A stretch of 64,000 nt of DNA from Pseudomonas sp. 30_B. Its GTDB lineage: Bacteria; Pseudomonadota; Gammaproteobacteria; Pseudomonadales; Pseudomonadaceae. The position numbers and the translations under genes were made by a program. Below the pieces are notes generated by a model. That model saw nothing but the letters and a program-made list of their open reading frames with translations, did not search any database and was not told where the DNA came from. This document shows positions 48,503 through 56,564 of the stretch, in pieces. Position 1 is the stretch's first letter; each line of letters starts with the position of its first letter. The stretch spans positions 424,169 through 488,168 of the forward strand of contig NZ_JAFGYY010000001.1 of the NCBI RefSeq assembly GCF_017491605.1. The letters are read 5' to 3'.

Positions 48503-49393
48503 GTGAAGTACCTGCTGATTCCGTTGCTGGCGCTGCTGTCTGCCTGCCAGAGCCACACTTCCGCGCCGCCGCCGCTGCCGGCCTGGCAGAGCCCGGAGGG
48601 GCGTGACAGTGCCGAACTCGGCGTCATTCGCAACCTGCACAGCGGCGAGCAGCTCACCCCGCAGCAGTTGCTCGACCAACTGGCCGCGGCGCCGCGCGTG
48701 CTGGTGGGGGAGCAGCACGACAATCCGGACCATCATGCCCTGGAGCTCTGGCTGGCGCGCGCCCTGGCGGAGCGCCGCCCCAGTGGCAGCGTGCTGATGG
48801 AAATGCTCAATCCGAACCAGCAGACGCGGGTTGTCGCCGCGCAGGCCGCCGCGGCCAGGGGCGAGGCGCCGACGGACCTGATCGGCGCACTCGCCTGGCA
48901 GCCAGGCTGGGACTGGTCGCTCTACGGCCCGCTGGTGACCTGGCTGGTAAAGCAGCCGGCGCCGTTGCTATCGGCCAACCTGGACCGCAGCGAGATCATG
49001 CGCATCTATTCCGAGCAGCCACGGCTGGAGGGCTCGCGCTCCACGATGAATGCCGTGCGCGACAGCCTGCTGGATGACATCCGCGAATCCCACTGCGGCC
49101 TGCTGCCGGACAGCCAGTTGCCGGCGATGCTGGCGGTACAGCAGCAGCGCGACCGGCGCATGGCCGAGCGCCTGAAGGCGGCGCCTGGCCCGGCACTGAT
49201 GATTGCCGGTGGTTTCCATGCGAGGCGCGATCTGGGTGTGCCGCTGCACCTTGATGACCTGGGCGCGGGGCAGGGGCTGCAGGTGCTGATGCTGGCGGAA
49301 GTGGGCAAGGCGGTGGCGCCGGGGCAGGCGGATTTTGTCTGGTACACACCGGCGCTGCCGCCGACGGACTATTGCGCGGCGCTTCGTCGGTAG
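48503..49393 (+). CDS. phuW: ChaN-family heme-binding lipoprotein
   Basis: 296 residues, GTG start with GGAGCTCGA upstream. Lipoprotein signal with lipobox LLSAC, lipid-modified Cys15. The ChaN domain (~50-290) includes RVLVGEQHDNPDHHALELWLARAL (~65-88) and MIAGGFHARRDLGVP near 233. Campylobacter ChaN binds two hemes and is iron-regulated. In P. aeruginosa the same position holds phuW. It is the last gene of the phuUVW unit and converges with the prrF genes. Confidence 0.88.
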   Translation: MKYLLIPLLALLSACQSHTSAPPPLPAWQSPEGRDSAELGVIRNLHSGEQLTPQQLLDQLAAAPRVLVGEQHDNPDHHALELWLARALAERRPSGSVLMEMLNPNQQTRVVAAQAAAARGEAPTDLIGALAWQPGWDWSLYGPLVTWLVKQPAPLLSANLDRSEIMRIYSEQPRLEGSRSTMNAVRDSLLDDIRESHCGLLPDSQLPAMLAVQQQRDRRMAERLKAAPGPALMIAGGFHARRDLGVPLHLDDLGAGQGLQVLMLAEVGKAVAPGQADFVWYTPALPPTDYCAALRR

Positions 49394-49455
49394 CGCAAGC
49401 CGCAGTCATGGATGGGGTCTTCGGGCCCGTTTCCATGGGCGGTTTTCATGCGGGC

Positions 49456-49571
49456 AAAAAAAAGACCCGGCAAAGTGCCGGGTCGAAACCGTGATTAGCC
49501 TGATGAGGAGATAATCTGAAGAGTCCGACTGCATGGTCTCTTGAGCTTATCCGACTGGCCTCGCGGCCAGT
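49456..49571 (-). ncRNA. prrF2: PrrF2 iron-responsive small RNA
   Basis: About 116 bases. 5' stem CTGGCCGCGAGGCCAG, then the conserved target-pairing core GATTATCTCCTCATCAGGCT and a terminator GACCCGGC-ACTTT-GCCGGGTC with eight T. PrrF RNAs act with Hfq to repress iron-containing proteins (for example sodB, acnA) when iron is scarce. Tandem with a nearly identical copy upstream, between the phu genes and cbpA as in P. aeruginosa. Confidence 0.95.
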
Positions 49572-49573
49572 GA

Positions 49574-49605
49574 GTTAATAATAACCATTATCAATTGAGA
49601 GTCAA
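49574..49605 (-). promoter_or_regulatory. Fur-regulated promoter of prrF2
   Basis: Minus strand TTGACT (49600-49605), 16-base spacer, TATTAT (49578-49583), start near 49571. A Fur box GATAATGGTTATTATTAAC (49574-49592) covers the -10, matching about 15 of 19 positions of GATAATGATAATCATTATC. Confidence 0.85.
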
Positions 49606-49657
49606 TGCTTTTTTATGCCCATGGTCGAGATTCGGGATTGCGCATAAAAACGCAGGC

Positions 49658-49773
49658 AAAAAAAGACCCGGCAAAGTGCCGGGTCGAAACCGTGATTAGC
49701 CTGATGAGGAGATAACCTGAAGAGTCCAACTGCGTGGTCTCTTGAGCTTATCGTCTGGCCTCGCGACCAGATG
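49658..49773 (-). ncRNA. prrF1: PrrF1 iron-responsive small RNA
   Basis: About 116 bases, nearly identical to the copy at 49456-49571, with the same pairing core and terminator. It differs at a few sites (for example ATAACCTG for ATAATCTG and CAACTGCGTGG for CGACTGCATGG on the + strand). Readthrough of its terminator into PrrF2 would give a ~325-base RNA like the heme-responsive PrrH of P. aeruginosa. Confidence 0.95.
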
Positions 49774-49774
49774 A

Positions 49775-49806
49775 CTCAATAATAATCATTATCATTTGAG
49801 AGTCAA
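49775..49806 (-). promoter_or_regulatory. Fur-regulated promoter of prrF1
   Basis: TTGACT (49801-49806), 16-base spacer, TATTAT (49779-49784), start near 49772. Fur box GATAATGATTATTATTGAG (49775-49793) overlaps the -10 with about 14 of 19 matches; the first nine bases are perfect. Confidence 0.85.
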
Positions 49807-49856
49807 CCTCTTTTCGTGGAGTTTTTCGCGATTGCGAAACATCCTCCCGAAAAACG

Positions 49857-49883
49857 AAAAGCCCGGCGCAGGGCCGGGCTTCT
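49857..49883 (-). terminator. Terminator of cbpA
   Basis: Minus strand AGAAGCCCGGC / GCCGGGCTTTT, followed by CGTTTTTC, 16 bases after the cbpA stop. It shields the prrF1 promoter from cbpA transcription. Confidence 0.88.
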
Positions 49884-49898
49884 GGCAGAGGCTTGACC

Positions 49899-50699
49899 TC
49901 AGCTGCCCTGGCGCTGCACGCGCAGCTGGGTGACTTCCTTGTTCAGCAAGTCGATGCGTCGGGCCATGCCTTCGATCAGGCTGTGGGCGATACGCGGGTT
50001 GCTCTGCATCAGGCTGAGGAACTGGTCCTTGGGGATGACCATTACTGTGCACGGCTCGCTGGCGATGACCGAGGCGCTGCGCTTCTCGCGGGTGAACACA
50101 GCCATGGCGCCGAAAATCTCGTCCTTCTGTACGTCGCCGACCTTCTGCCCGTCGACGAAGGCTTCCGCGTGGCCCTCGATGATGATGAACACATGCTCGG
50201 CGTCATCGCCCTGCTGGATCAGCTGCGCGCCGGCGGCGAAGTGCTGGAAGCCGGTGGCCGGGCGGATTTCCGGCTGCTTCAGATGCGCCAGGGCGTCGGA
50301 GAGCAGGGCGGTATGGCCGATCAGGTAGTGCAGAAGCAGTTCCTGGCGGGGGCCATCGGCATGGATATGGCCGAGCACCTCGCTGCGCGAGTACGGGATC
50401 AGGCACAGCGGCTCTTCGGTGACGTAACGGCAGGGCGGCAGATCGATGCCCGTGCGCAGGCCGATCAGGTCGCCTTCCTGCAGATAGAACAGCGGTCGCT
50501 CGTCGACCAGGGCATGGACCAGGCCATTCTCGATGAGAAACAGTTGCTGGTCGGGCAGTTCGGCCTCGAGATCATCGGAGCGCTCGAGGCGTATCGGTTC
50601 GCCGCAGGGGGCCAGGCCAGCGAGCAGTTGCACCGGAATTCCCTGCAGGCGGTTGATCAGCTCATCGGCATAGGCAGGTTGTTCACCGAGTAGGTACAT
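49899..50699 (-). CDS. cbpA: Cyclic nucleotide-binding protein CbpA
   Basis: 266 residues with two cNMP-binding-like halves. The C-terminal half (~150-240) has the best cyclic-nucleotide fold: GAQLIQQGDDAEHVFIIIEGHAEAFVDGQKVGDVQKDEIFGAMAVFTREKRSASVIA, whose FGAMA...RSASV phosphate cassette resembles GE-x-AL...RxAxV. The N-terminal half is degenerate. The extreme C-terminus (ARRIDLLNKEVTQLRVQRQ) is a short coiled-coil. No HTH is present, so it is not a Crp regulator. P. aeruginosa CbpA (PA4704) is cAMP-binding and Vfr-dependent. Confidence 0.88.
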   Translation of the reverse strand: MYLLGEQPAYADELINRLQGIPVQLLAGLAPCGEPIRLERSDDLEAELPDQQLFLIENGLVHALVDERPLFYLQEGDLIGLRTGIDLPPCRYVTEEPLCLIPYSRSEVLGHIHADGPRQELLLHYLIGHTALLSDALAHLKQPEIRPATGFQHFAAGAQLIQQGDDAEHVFIIIEGHAEAFVDGQKVGDVQKDEIFGAMAVFTREKRSASVIASEPCTVMVIPKDQFLSLMQSNPRIAHSLIEGMARRIDLLNKEVTQLRVQRQGS

Positions 50700-50803
50700 G
50701 GCCGTAATTCCTTGAATGGCGGCAGTCGAGGGCGCACGAAGGGCCCTGAGACCATAAGCGGGCAGGTACTTTTGCGTAAAGATTTTCCCACGGAGCTTGT
50801 GAG

Positions 50804-51076
50804 CTAGCTCTTGTTCCTCATCGGGAAAGTCTCAAGCTCGCCCAGAAGCGCGGCTTTGTGCGCAGGAGGAAGGTCATTCCAATGCACGTCGAGCAATGCC
50901 CCTTCAATGGCGTACAGCAGTACCTTCGATGCTCGGAAACCACGGGCCCTGACCGCCCGGTAAGCGCCAACGGCGCCCAGGCGGCGGAGGTCGGAGGCAC
51001 TGTGGATACCGACGGCATGCAGCCATTGAGCGGAGGTCTTGCCAAGATTCTTCAGGTGCAGCAGTTCGTCGTTCAT
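50804..51076 (-). CDS. TfoX C-terminal domain protein
   Basis: 90 residues: one TfoX_C domain (LHLKNLGKTSAQWLHAVGIHSASDLRRLGAVGAYRAVRARGF...), an HhH-like helical fold. TfoX/Sxy proteins regulate competence in Haemophilus and Vibrio, but the N-terminal half is absent here and stand-alone TfoX_C proteins have no known role. The gap upstream (51077-51261) and downstream (50700-50803) hold no further gene that I can support. Confidence 0.85.
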   Translation of the reverse strand: MNDELLHLKNLGKTSAQWLHAVGIHSASDLRRLGAVGAYRAVRARGFRASKVLLYAIEGALLDVHWNDLPPAHKAALLGELETFPMRNKS

Positions 51077-51261
51077 CGTCGGTCCTTGCGATGCGGCACG
51101 ATCGGACGGGGGCGCACGGCCGAGAACTGCTCATAGCGGCCGGCTATACACAAGGCAAGTGTAGCGTGGCTTTGTGATATCGCTCTGCTCGAGCGGCAGG
51201 GCGGGAGAGGGCCTGGAGGCTCGGATCGGAGCCGCCGTGCTGGCGGCTCCGGTCGCGAGGG

Positions 51262-52824
51262 TCAGAGCCCCGGCAGGCGCTGACGGATGCTGGCGACCAG
51301 GGCGTCCAGGCTGGCGGCGTCCGGGGTATCGACGCGCTTGCTGTGTTGCTGCTCTTCGTCGCTGAGCGGCTCACGGGCGGCCAGCTGGGCCTGGATGGTC
51401 TCCAGGGTCGCATCCGAGGGGTCGTTGCCTTCGCTCTCGCGCTGCGCCAGCCAGCCGGCGATAACGCTTTCCGGCGCGTGGCAGTCGAGAATGAGGAAGG
51501 GCACGCCGGTTTCCTCGGCCATCTTCCAGGCGGCTGCACGCTGGTCGCGCTTGAGGAAGGTGGCGTCCAGCACCACCGGGTAGCCGGCGCGCAGGATGTC
51601 CGCCGCCAGGCTATTCAGGCGCTGGTAGGTCGCAGTCGTGGCATCGGCGGAATAGATGCCGCTCTGGTGCTGGCCGCGCTGCTCTGCGCTCTGCTCGCCG
51701 AACAGGCGCTTGCGCTCGACGTCGGAGCGCAGGCGGATGGCGCCCAGGGCCTCTACCAGACGCAAGCCTACCTGGCTCTTGCCGACGGCCGACACGCCAA
51801 GGGTCACGGCGAGGAAGCGCGAGGGGATGGCGCTGTAGCTTTCCGCCAGGTTGGCGTAGTTGCGGTACTGGCGCAGGGTCGCGGCCTTCTGCACGGCGTC
51901 GGTCTGGTGCGCCAGGCTGAACAGCGCGATCTTGGCGCGGACCAGTGCGCGGTAGGCCTTGTAGAAATTCAGCAGGTCCAGGGACTGGTAGTCGCCGGTG
52001 TACTCCAGGTACTGGCTGACGAAGCGCCGCGACAGGCATTTCAGGCCACGGTCTTCCAGGTCCATGGCGAGGAAGGCGTAGTCGGCGGTGACATCGGTGA
52101 AACGGAACGGCTCGTTGAACTCGATGCAGTCGAACAGCACCACCTTGTCGTCGATGATGGCGGCGTTGCCCAGGTGGATGTCGCCATGGCACTCACGAAT
52201 GAAACCGTTGGCCTTGCGCGCCTCGAACACGCCGTGCAGGCGTTCGAAGCTGGACTCGGCCCAGGCCTCCAGGGCATCGAGCTGCAGCAGGTCGGCCTTG
52301 TCCGAGAGCATCGGGCGGATCTGTTCGAAGTTCTGCCGTACCGGCGCCATGCAGGCGTCCGGGGTGCCCAGCGGGTGTTCGGCCGGGACCTGCGGGGTGC
52401 GCAGGTGGAAGTCGGCGATCTGCTTGGCCAGGCCGTCGATGTGTGCGGCGCCAAGTTCGCCACGGGCCTGCACTTCGCTGAGCAGCTGGGTCTGCGGGAA
52501 TTCGCGGCACTGGATCATGTACTCGATGGCCGGACCTTCGCCGCCCAGGCGCGGGGCGCTCTCGCTGCCGGTGATCGGCAGGACGTCGAGGTACAGGCCC
52601 TCGGTGAGGCGCTGGTTGAGGCGCAGCTCTTCCTCGCAGAAGTGCTTGCGCGCGGCCAGGTCGGTGAAGTCGAGGAAGCCGAAGTTGACCGGCTTCTTGA
52701 TCTTGTAAACGTAGGAGCCCGTGAGCAGGACCCAGGAAATATGGGTTTCGATGACCCGGAAGCTTTCGACCGGATGAGGATAGAGCGCCGGGTTCTGCAG
52801 CGCAGCGATGAGAGTCTGGCTCAC
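51262..52824 (-). CDS. Fusion of aminoglycoside-phosphotransferase-like kinase and P-loop ATPase
   Basis: 520 residues from GTG 52824 (SQTLIAALQNPALYPHP). The N-terminal half (~1-330) is APH-like: a Lys-containing segment YKIKKPVNFGFLDF, the catalytic loop HGDIHLGNAAI (~203) and a metal-binding DCIEFNEPFRFTDVTADYAFLAMDLE. The C-terminal half (~335-520) is a zeta-toxin/kinase-like P-loop with LGVSAVGKSQVG (~342) and RLRSDVERKRLFG. Such fusions are common in proteobacteria next to mrcB; the substrate is unknown. A frame extending on to 55938 is spurious. Confidence 0.88.
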   Translation of the reverse strand: MSQTLIAALQNPALYPHPVESFRVIETHISWVLLTGSYVYKIKKPVNFGFLDFTDLAARKHFCEEELRLNQRLTEGLYLDVLPITGSESAPRLGGEGPAIEYMIQCREFPQTQLLSEVQARGELGAAHIDGLAKQIADFHLRTPQVPAEHPLGTPDACMAPVRQNFEQIRPMLSDKADLLQLDALEAWAESSFERLHGVFEARKANGFIRECHGDIHLGNAAIIDDKVVLFDCIEFNEPFRFTDVTADYAFLAMDLEDRGLKCLSRRFVSQYLEYTGDYQSLDLLNFYKAYRALVRAKIALFSLAHQTDAVQKAATLRQYRNYANLAESYSAIPSRFLAVTLGVSAVGKSQVGLRLVEALGAIRLRSDVERKRLFGEQSAEQRGQHQSGIYSADATTATYQRLNSLAADILRAGYPVVLDATFLKRDQRAAAWKMAEETGVPFLILDCHAPESVIAGWLAQRESEGNDPSDATLETIQAQLAAREPLSDEEQQHSKRVDTPDAASLDALVASIRQRLPGL

Positions 52825-53017
52825 GTTTTGTCCTTGTCTGTCTATTTTCGAGAGGCAGGCATTATGGCCGCTGGGTCCTGTGGTGCAAACACCGCCCGGC
52901 AACCAATCCGTCGCGCCGAGGTCGAAGCTCGGCAGTCCCGGCGCCACTTCGCGCCAGTACCCGGCAAGAACCCGGATACCGTCTGGAACGGTGTCTGTCC
53001 CCTGTGGATAAAGTACG

Positions 53018-53023
53018 TATAAT
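53018..53023 (+). promoter_or_regulatory. Candidate -10 element of mrcB
   Basis: TATAAT inside GTATAATGCGCC, only eight bases before the annotated ATG at 53032. No good -35 (CTGTCC about 17 bases upstream). If used, the mRNA would be nearly leaderless. Confidence 0.4.
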
Positions 53024-53031
53024 GCGCCGCC

Positions 53032-55356
53032 ATGACGCGTCCCCGATCTTCCAAATCCCGTAAAAAAAGCGGCAAATCGTCGCCTGCCATGCGCAAGTGG
53101 CTGGGCTGGGCTCTCAAGCTCGGCCTGGTCGGCCTCGTGGTGCTGGCCGGTTTTGCCGTATACCTCGATGCGGTTGTCCAGGAGAAATTCTCCGGCAAGC
53201 GCTGGACCATTCCTGCCAAGGTGTATGCCCGTCCGCTGGAACTGTTCGTCGGCCTGAAACTGGGCAAGGACGACTTCCTGCGCGAGCTGGATGCGCTGGG
53301 CTATCGCCGCGAGAGTGCGGTGAACGGTCCGGGCGCCGCTGCCGTCTCCGGCAACTCCGTCGATCTCAATACCCGCGGCTTCCAGTTCTATGAAGGCGCC
53401 GAGCCCGCCCAGCGGATTCGCGTGCGCTTCTCCGGCAACTATGTCGCCGGACTGAGCGGTGCCAATGGCTCCGATCTCGCGGTCGCGCGCATGGAACCGC
53501 TGCTGATCGGCGGTCTGTACCCGGCGCACAACGAAGACCGCATCCTGATCAAGCTGGACCAGGTGCCGCCGTACCTGATCGATACCCTGGTGGCGGTGGA
53601 AGACCGCGACTTCTGGACTCACCACGGCGTTTCGATCAAGTCGATCGCCCGTGCCGTCTGGGTCAACGCCAGCGCCGGACAGTTGCGCCAGGGCGGCAGT
53701 ACGCTGACCCAGCAGTTGGTGAAGAACTTCTTCCTGACCAACGAACGCAGCCTGTCGCGCAAACTCACCGAAGCCATGATGGCGGTGCTGCTGGAGCTGC
53801 ATTACGACAAGCGCGAAATCCTCGAGAGCTACCTGAACGAGGTGTTCCTCGGTCAGGACGGCCAGCGTTCGGTGAACGGTTTCGGGCTCGCCAGCCAGTA
53901 CTTCTTCAGCCAGCCGCTGTCGGAGCTGAAGCTGCCGCAGGTCGCGCTGCTGGTCGGCATGGTCAAGGGGCCTTCCTATTACAACCCGCGCCGCAACCCG
54001 GAGCGCGCGCTGGAGCGCCGCAACGTGGTGCTCGACGTGCTCGCCGAGCAGGGGGTGATCACTCCCGCAGAGGCCGCCGCCGCCAAGCAGGCGCCGCTGG
54101 GCGTGACCCAGCAGGGCAGCATGGCCAACGGCAACTATCCGGCCTTCCTCGACCTGGTGAAGCGTCAACTGCGCGAGGACTATCGGGATGAAGACCTGAC
54201 CGAAGAAGGCCTGCGCATCTTCACCAGCTTCGATCCCATCCTGCAGATGAAGGCCGAGTCCGCCGTCAGCGAGACCTTCAAGCGCCTCGACGGTCGCAAG
54301 GGCGTTGCCGAGACCGAGACCGCGATGGTCGTGACCAACCCGGAAACCGGCGAGATCCAGGCGCTGATCGGCAGTCGCGATCCGCGCTTTGCCGGCTTCA
54401 ACCGCGCCATTGACGCGAAGCGGCCGATCGGTTCGCTGGTCAAGCCGGCGGTCTACCTGACTGCACTGGAGCAGCCCAGCCAGTACACCCTGACCAGCTA
54501 CATCCAGGACGAGCCGTTCCAGGTGAAGGGCAAGGATGGGCAGGTCTGGAAGCCGCAGAACTACGATCACCAGTCGCGCGGCACCATCTTCCTCTACCAG
54601 GGCCTGGCCAACTCGCTGAACCTGTCCACGGCCAAGCTCGGCCTGGACCTGGGCGTGCCCAATGTGCTGAAAACCCTGGAGCGCCTGGGCGTCTCGACCG
54701 ACTGGCCAGCCTATCCGTCGATGCTGCTGGGCGCCGGTGCGTTGAGCCCGATGCAGGTAGCGACCATGTACCAGACCATTGCCAGTGGCGGCTTCAACAC
54801 TCCGCTGCGGAGCATCCGCAGTGTGCTGGCATCCGATGGCCAGCCGCTCAAGCGTTATCCGTTCCAGGTCCAGCAGCGCTTCGACCCGGGCGCCATCTAC
54901 CTGGTGCAGAACGCCATGCAGCGGGTGATGCGCGAGGGTACCGCGCGCTCGGTCTACAACCAGCTGCCGGCCTCGCTGACCCTGGCCGGCAAGACTGGTA
55001 CCACCAACGACTCCCGTGACAGCTGGTTCTCCGGCTTCGGCCAGGACCTGCTGGCGGTGGTGTGGATCGGTCGCGACGACAACGGCAAGACGCCGCTGAC
55101 CGGTGCTACCGGTGCCCTGCAGATCTGGACCAGCTTCATGCGCAAGGCCGATCCGCTGCCGCTGGACATGCCGATGCCGGATAATGTGGTGCAGTCCTGG
55201 GTCGATCCGCATACCGGGCAGGGCACCGATGCCAACTGCCCCGGCGCGGTGCAGATGCCTTATATTCGAGGAAGCGAGCCGGCCCCTGGCGCCGGTTGCG
55301 GAATCCAGGCGCCGGCCAACGAAGTCATGGACTGGGTGCGTGGCTGGCTGAACTGA
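53032..55356 (+). CDS. mrcB: Penicillin-binding protein 1B
   Basis: 774 residues. Bifunctional glycosyltransferase/transpeptidase for peptidoglycan. Short basic cytoplasmic tail, one membrane segment (~26-46), UB2H regulatory domain (~65-155), GT51 domain with catalytic Glu190 (AVEDRDFWTHHGVS) and QGGSTLTQQLVKN, then the transpeptidase with S468-x-x-K471 (GSLVK), SLN near 526 and K654-T-G-T. The UB2H domain is where LpoB binds in E. coli; the next gene encodes the Pseudomonas lipoprotein partner LpoP. Confidence 0.96.
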   Translation: MTRPRSSKSRKKSGKSSPAMRKWLGWALKLGLVGLVVLAGFAVYLDAVVQEKFSGKRWTIPAKVYARPLELFVGLKLGKDDFLRELDALGYRRESAVNGPGAAAVSGNSVDLNTRGFQFYEGAEPAQRIRVRFSGNYVAGLSGANGSDLAVARMEPLLIGGLYPAHNEDRILIKLDQVPPYLIDTLVAVEDRDFWTHHGVSIKSIARAVWVNASAGQLRQGGSTLTQQLVKNFFLTNERSLSRKLTEAMMAVLLELHYDKREILESYLNEVFLGQDGQRSVNGFGLASQYFFSQPLSELKLPQVALLVGMVKGPSYYNPRRNPERALERRNVVLDVLAEQGVITPAEAAAAKQAPLGVTQQGSMANGNYPAFLDLVKRQLREDYRDEDLTEEGLRIFTSFDPILQMKAESAVSETFKRLDGRKGVAETETAMVVTNPETGEIQALIGSRDPRFAGFNRAIDAKRPIGSLVKPAVYLTALEQPSQYTLTSYIQDEPFQVKGKDGQVWKPQNYDHQSRGTIFLYQGLANSLNLSTAKLGLDLGVPNVLKTLERLGVSTDWPAYPSMLLGAGALSPMQVATMYQTIASGGFNTPLRSIRSVLASDGQPLKRYPFQVQQRFDPGAIYLVQNAMQRVMREGTARSVYNQLPASLTLAGKTGTTNDSRDSWFSGFGQDLLAVVWIGRDDNGKTPLTGATGALQIWTSFMRKADPLPLDMPMPDNVVQSWVDPHTGQGTDANCPGAVQMPYIRGSEPAPGAGCGIQAPANEVMDWVRGWLN

Positions 55357-55371
55357 TGCGAGAGGTTTGAA

Positions 55372-56220
55372 GTGAGAAAAGCTTGGTTTGCAGCGTCGGC
55401 GACTCTGGCGCTTCTGTCCGGTTGTGCAACTCCGCAGCACGGTGCGATCCCGGTGCAGGACTCCGGCACCTCCGTTTCCAACTCGGAGCGAGTGGGGCGT
55501 AGCCGTGGCAACTATCAGGCACCGGTTTCCGCCAGTGCTGGCCAGAGCATTCCCCAGGGCGATTCCGGCGTCACCGTGATGGTGCCCAAGGATGCAGGTG
55601 CTGCGCCGATCCAGACCTTCCCGGCGCAAACCGGCGCGGCGCCGATCAGCACCGCGCCGATGACGACCGCGCCGGGCAGTACCGGCTCGAATTATTCGCA
55701 GCAGCCGATCTCCACCAGCGGCGGCATCACCTCGAACGGTGGTTTCCAGTCGCAGACCTACCAGCAGCCGGCGTACCAGACCCCGCCTGCTGCGCAGGGC
55801 AATACCTACCAGGGCAATACCTACAATCAGGGCGGCACCTACAAGGCGCCGTCGGGTATTCCGTCGAACAACACCGGATTGGCTGCTGACGAGCAGCTCG
55901 ATGGCCCGGTGCTGGCGCTGCTGACCACCGCCTCGCAACAGCAGGGCGGCGGCGATCTCAATGGCGCCGCCGCCAGTCTGGAGCGCGCCCAGCGCATTGC
56001 TCCGCGCGAACCGCAGGTGCTCTACAAGCTGGCCCAGGTTCGCCTGGCCCAGGGCGATGCCGCGCAGGCCGAGCAGGTGGCGCGTCGTGGTCTGACGCTG
56101 GCCGGCGGCCGTCCGACCTTGCAGGCCAGCCTGTGGGACCTGATCGCCAAATGCCGTCAGCAGCAGGGTGACGCCGCCGGTGCCGCCGAAGCCCGGCAGA
56201 AAGCCAAGGTGACCCTGTGA
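55372..56220 (+). CDS. lpoP: TPR outer-membrane lipoprotein, PBP1B activator LpoP
   Basis: 282 residues, GTG start. Lipoprotein signal with lipobox LLSGC, lipid-modified Cys18. A long disordered Gln/Ser/Thr/Pro/Gly-rich linker (~20-170) includes short repeats such as GNTYQGNTYNQGGTY. The C-terminal ~110 residues are TPR-type helices (QGGGDLNGAAASLERAQRIAPREPQVLYKLAQVRLAQGDAAQAEQVARRG). P. aeruginosa LpoP, encoded right after ponB/mrcB, stimulates PBP1B; gene order and architecture here agree. The linker would let it span the periplasm to reach the UB2H domain. Confidence 0.88.
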   Translation: MRKAWFAASATLALLSGCATPQHGAIPVQDSGTSVSNSERVGRSRGNYQAPVSASAGQSIPQGDSGVTVMVPKDAGAAPIQTFPAQTGAAPISTAPMTTAPGSTGSNYSQQPISTSGGITSNGGFQSQTYQQPAYQTPPAAQGNTYQGNTYNQGGTYKAPSGIPSNNTGLAADEQLDGPVLALLTTASQQQGGGDLNGAAASLERAQRIAPREPQVLYKLAQVRLAQGDAAQAEQVARRGLTLAGGRPTLQASLWDLIAKCRQQQGDAAGAAEARQKAKVTL

Positions 56221-56549
56221 TGGATGATCGACTGCCGGCGATTGCCGACCAGCTGCTGCTGATCGAGCGCGAGATGCGTGCCGTTGGCCTGTGGGGGAGT
56301 GAGAGTCCTTCGCTGGAACGGCTCTCCAGTCACGAACCGTTCTGCGTGGATACGCTGGCGCTGGAGGAGTGGCTGCAGTGGATCTTCCTGCCGCGGATGA
56401 AACAGATCATCGAGAGTGGAGCTGATCTGCCTGCCGCATCCGGCATCCGGGAAATTGCCGAGGAGGCTTATGCCACTGAAGGGGCGCGTGTACAGGTGTT
56501 GCTGGAGGCACTTGGCGCCTTCGACCGGCTGATCGGCGCGGGGCACTGA
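56220..56549 (+). CDS. YqcC-family protein (DUF446)
   Basis: 109 residues, start ATG 56220 sharing its A with the lpoP stop (TGATG). All-helical DUF446 domain: LLLIEREMRAVGLWGSESPS...PFCVDTLALEEWLQWIFLPRMKQIIESGADLP. E. coli YqcC sits beside the pseudouridine synthase truC and its role is unclear. Coupling to lpoP suggests co-expression with the mrcB-lpoP unit, without functional proof. Confidence 0.88.
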   Translation: MDDRLPAIADQLLLIEREMRAVGLWGSESPSLERLSSHEPFCVDTLALEEWLQWIFLPRMKQIIESGADLPAASGIREIAEEAYATEGARVQVLLEALGAFDRLIGAGH

Positions 56550-56564
56550 CGCTGCCGCGCTGCC

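Noticed and set aside
49899..50687. A + strand frame of similar length opposite cbpA
   Set aside because: Mirror of the cbpA gene; the minus-strand protein has clear cNMP-binding motifs.
52825..55938. Upstream extension of the APH/ATPase fusion gene to a 1558-residue protein
   Set aside because: The extension is antisense to mrcB and lpoP. Real homology starts at the GTG at 52824.
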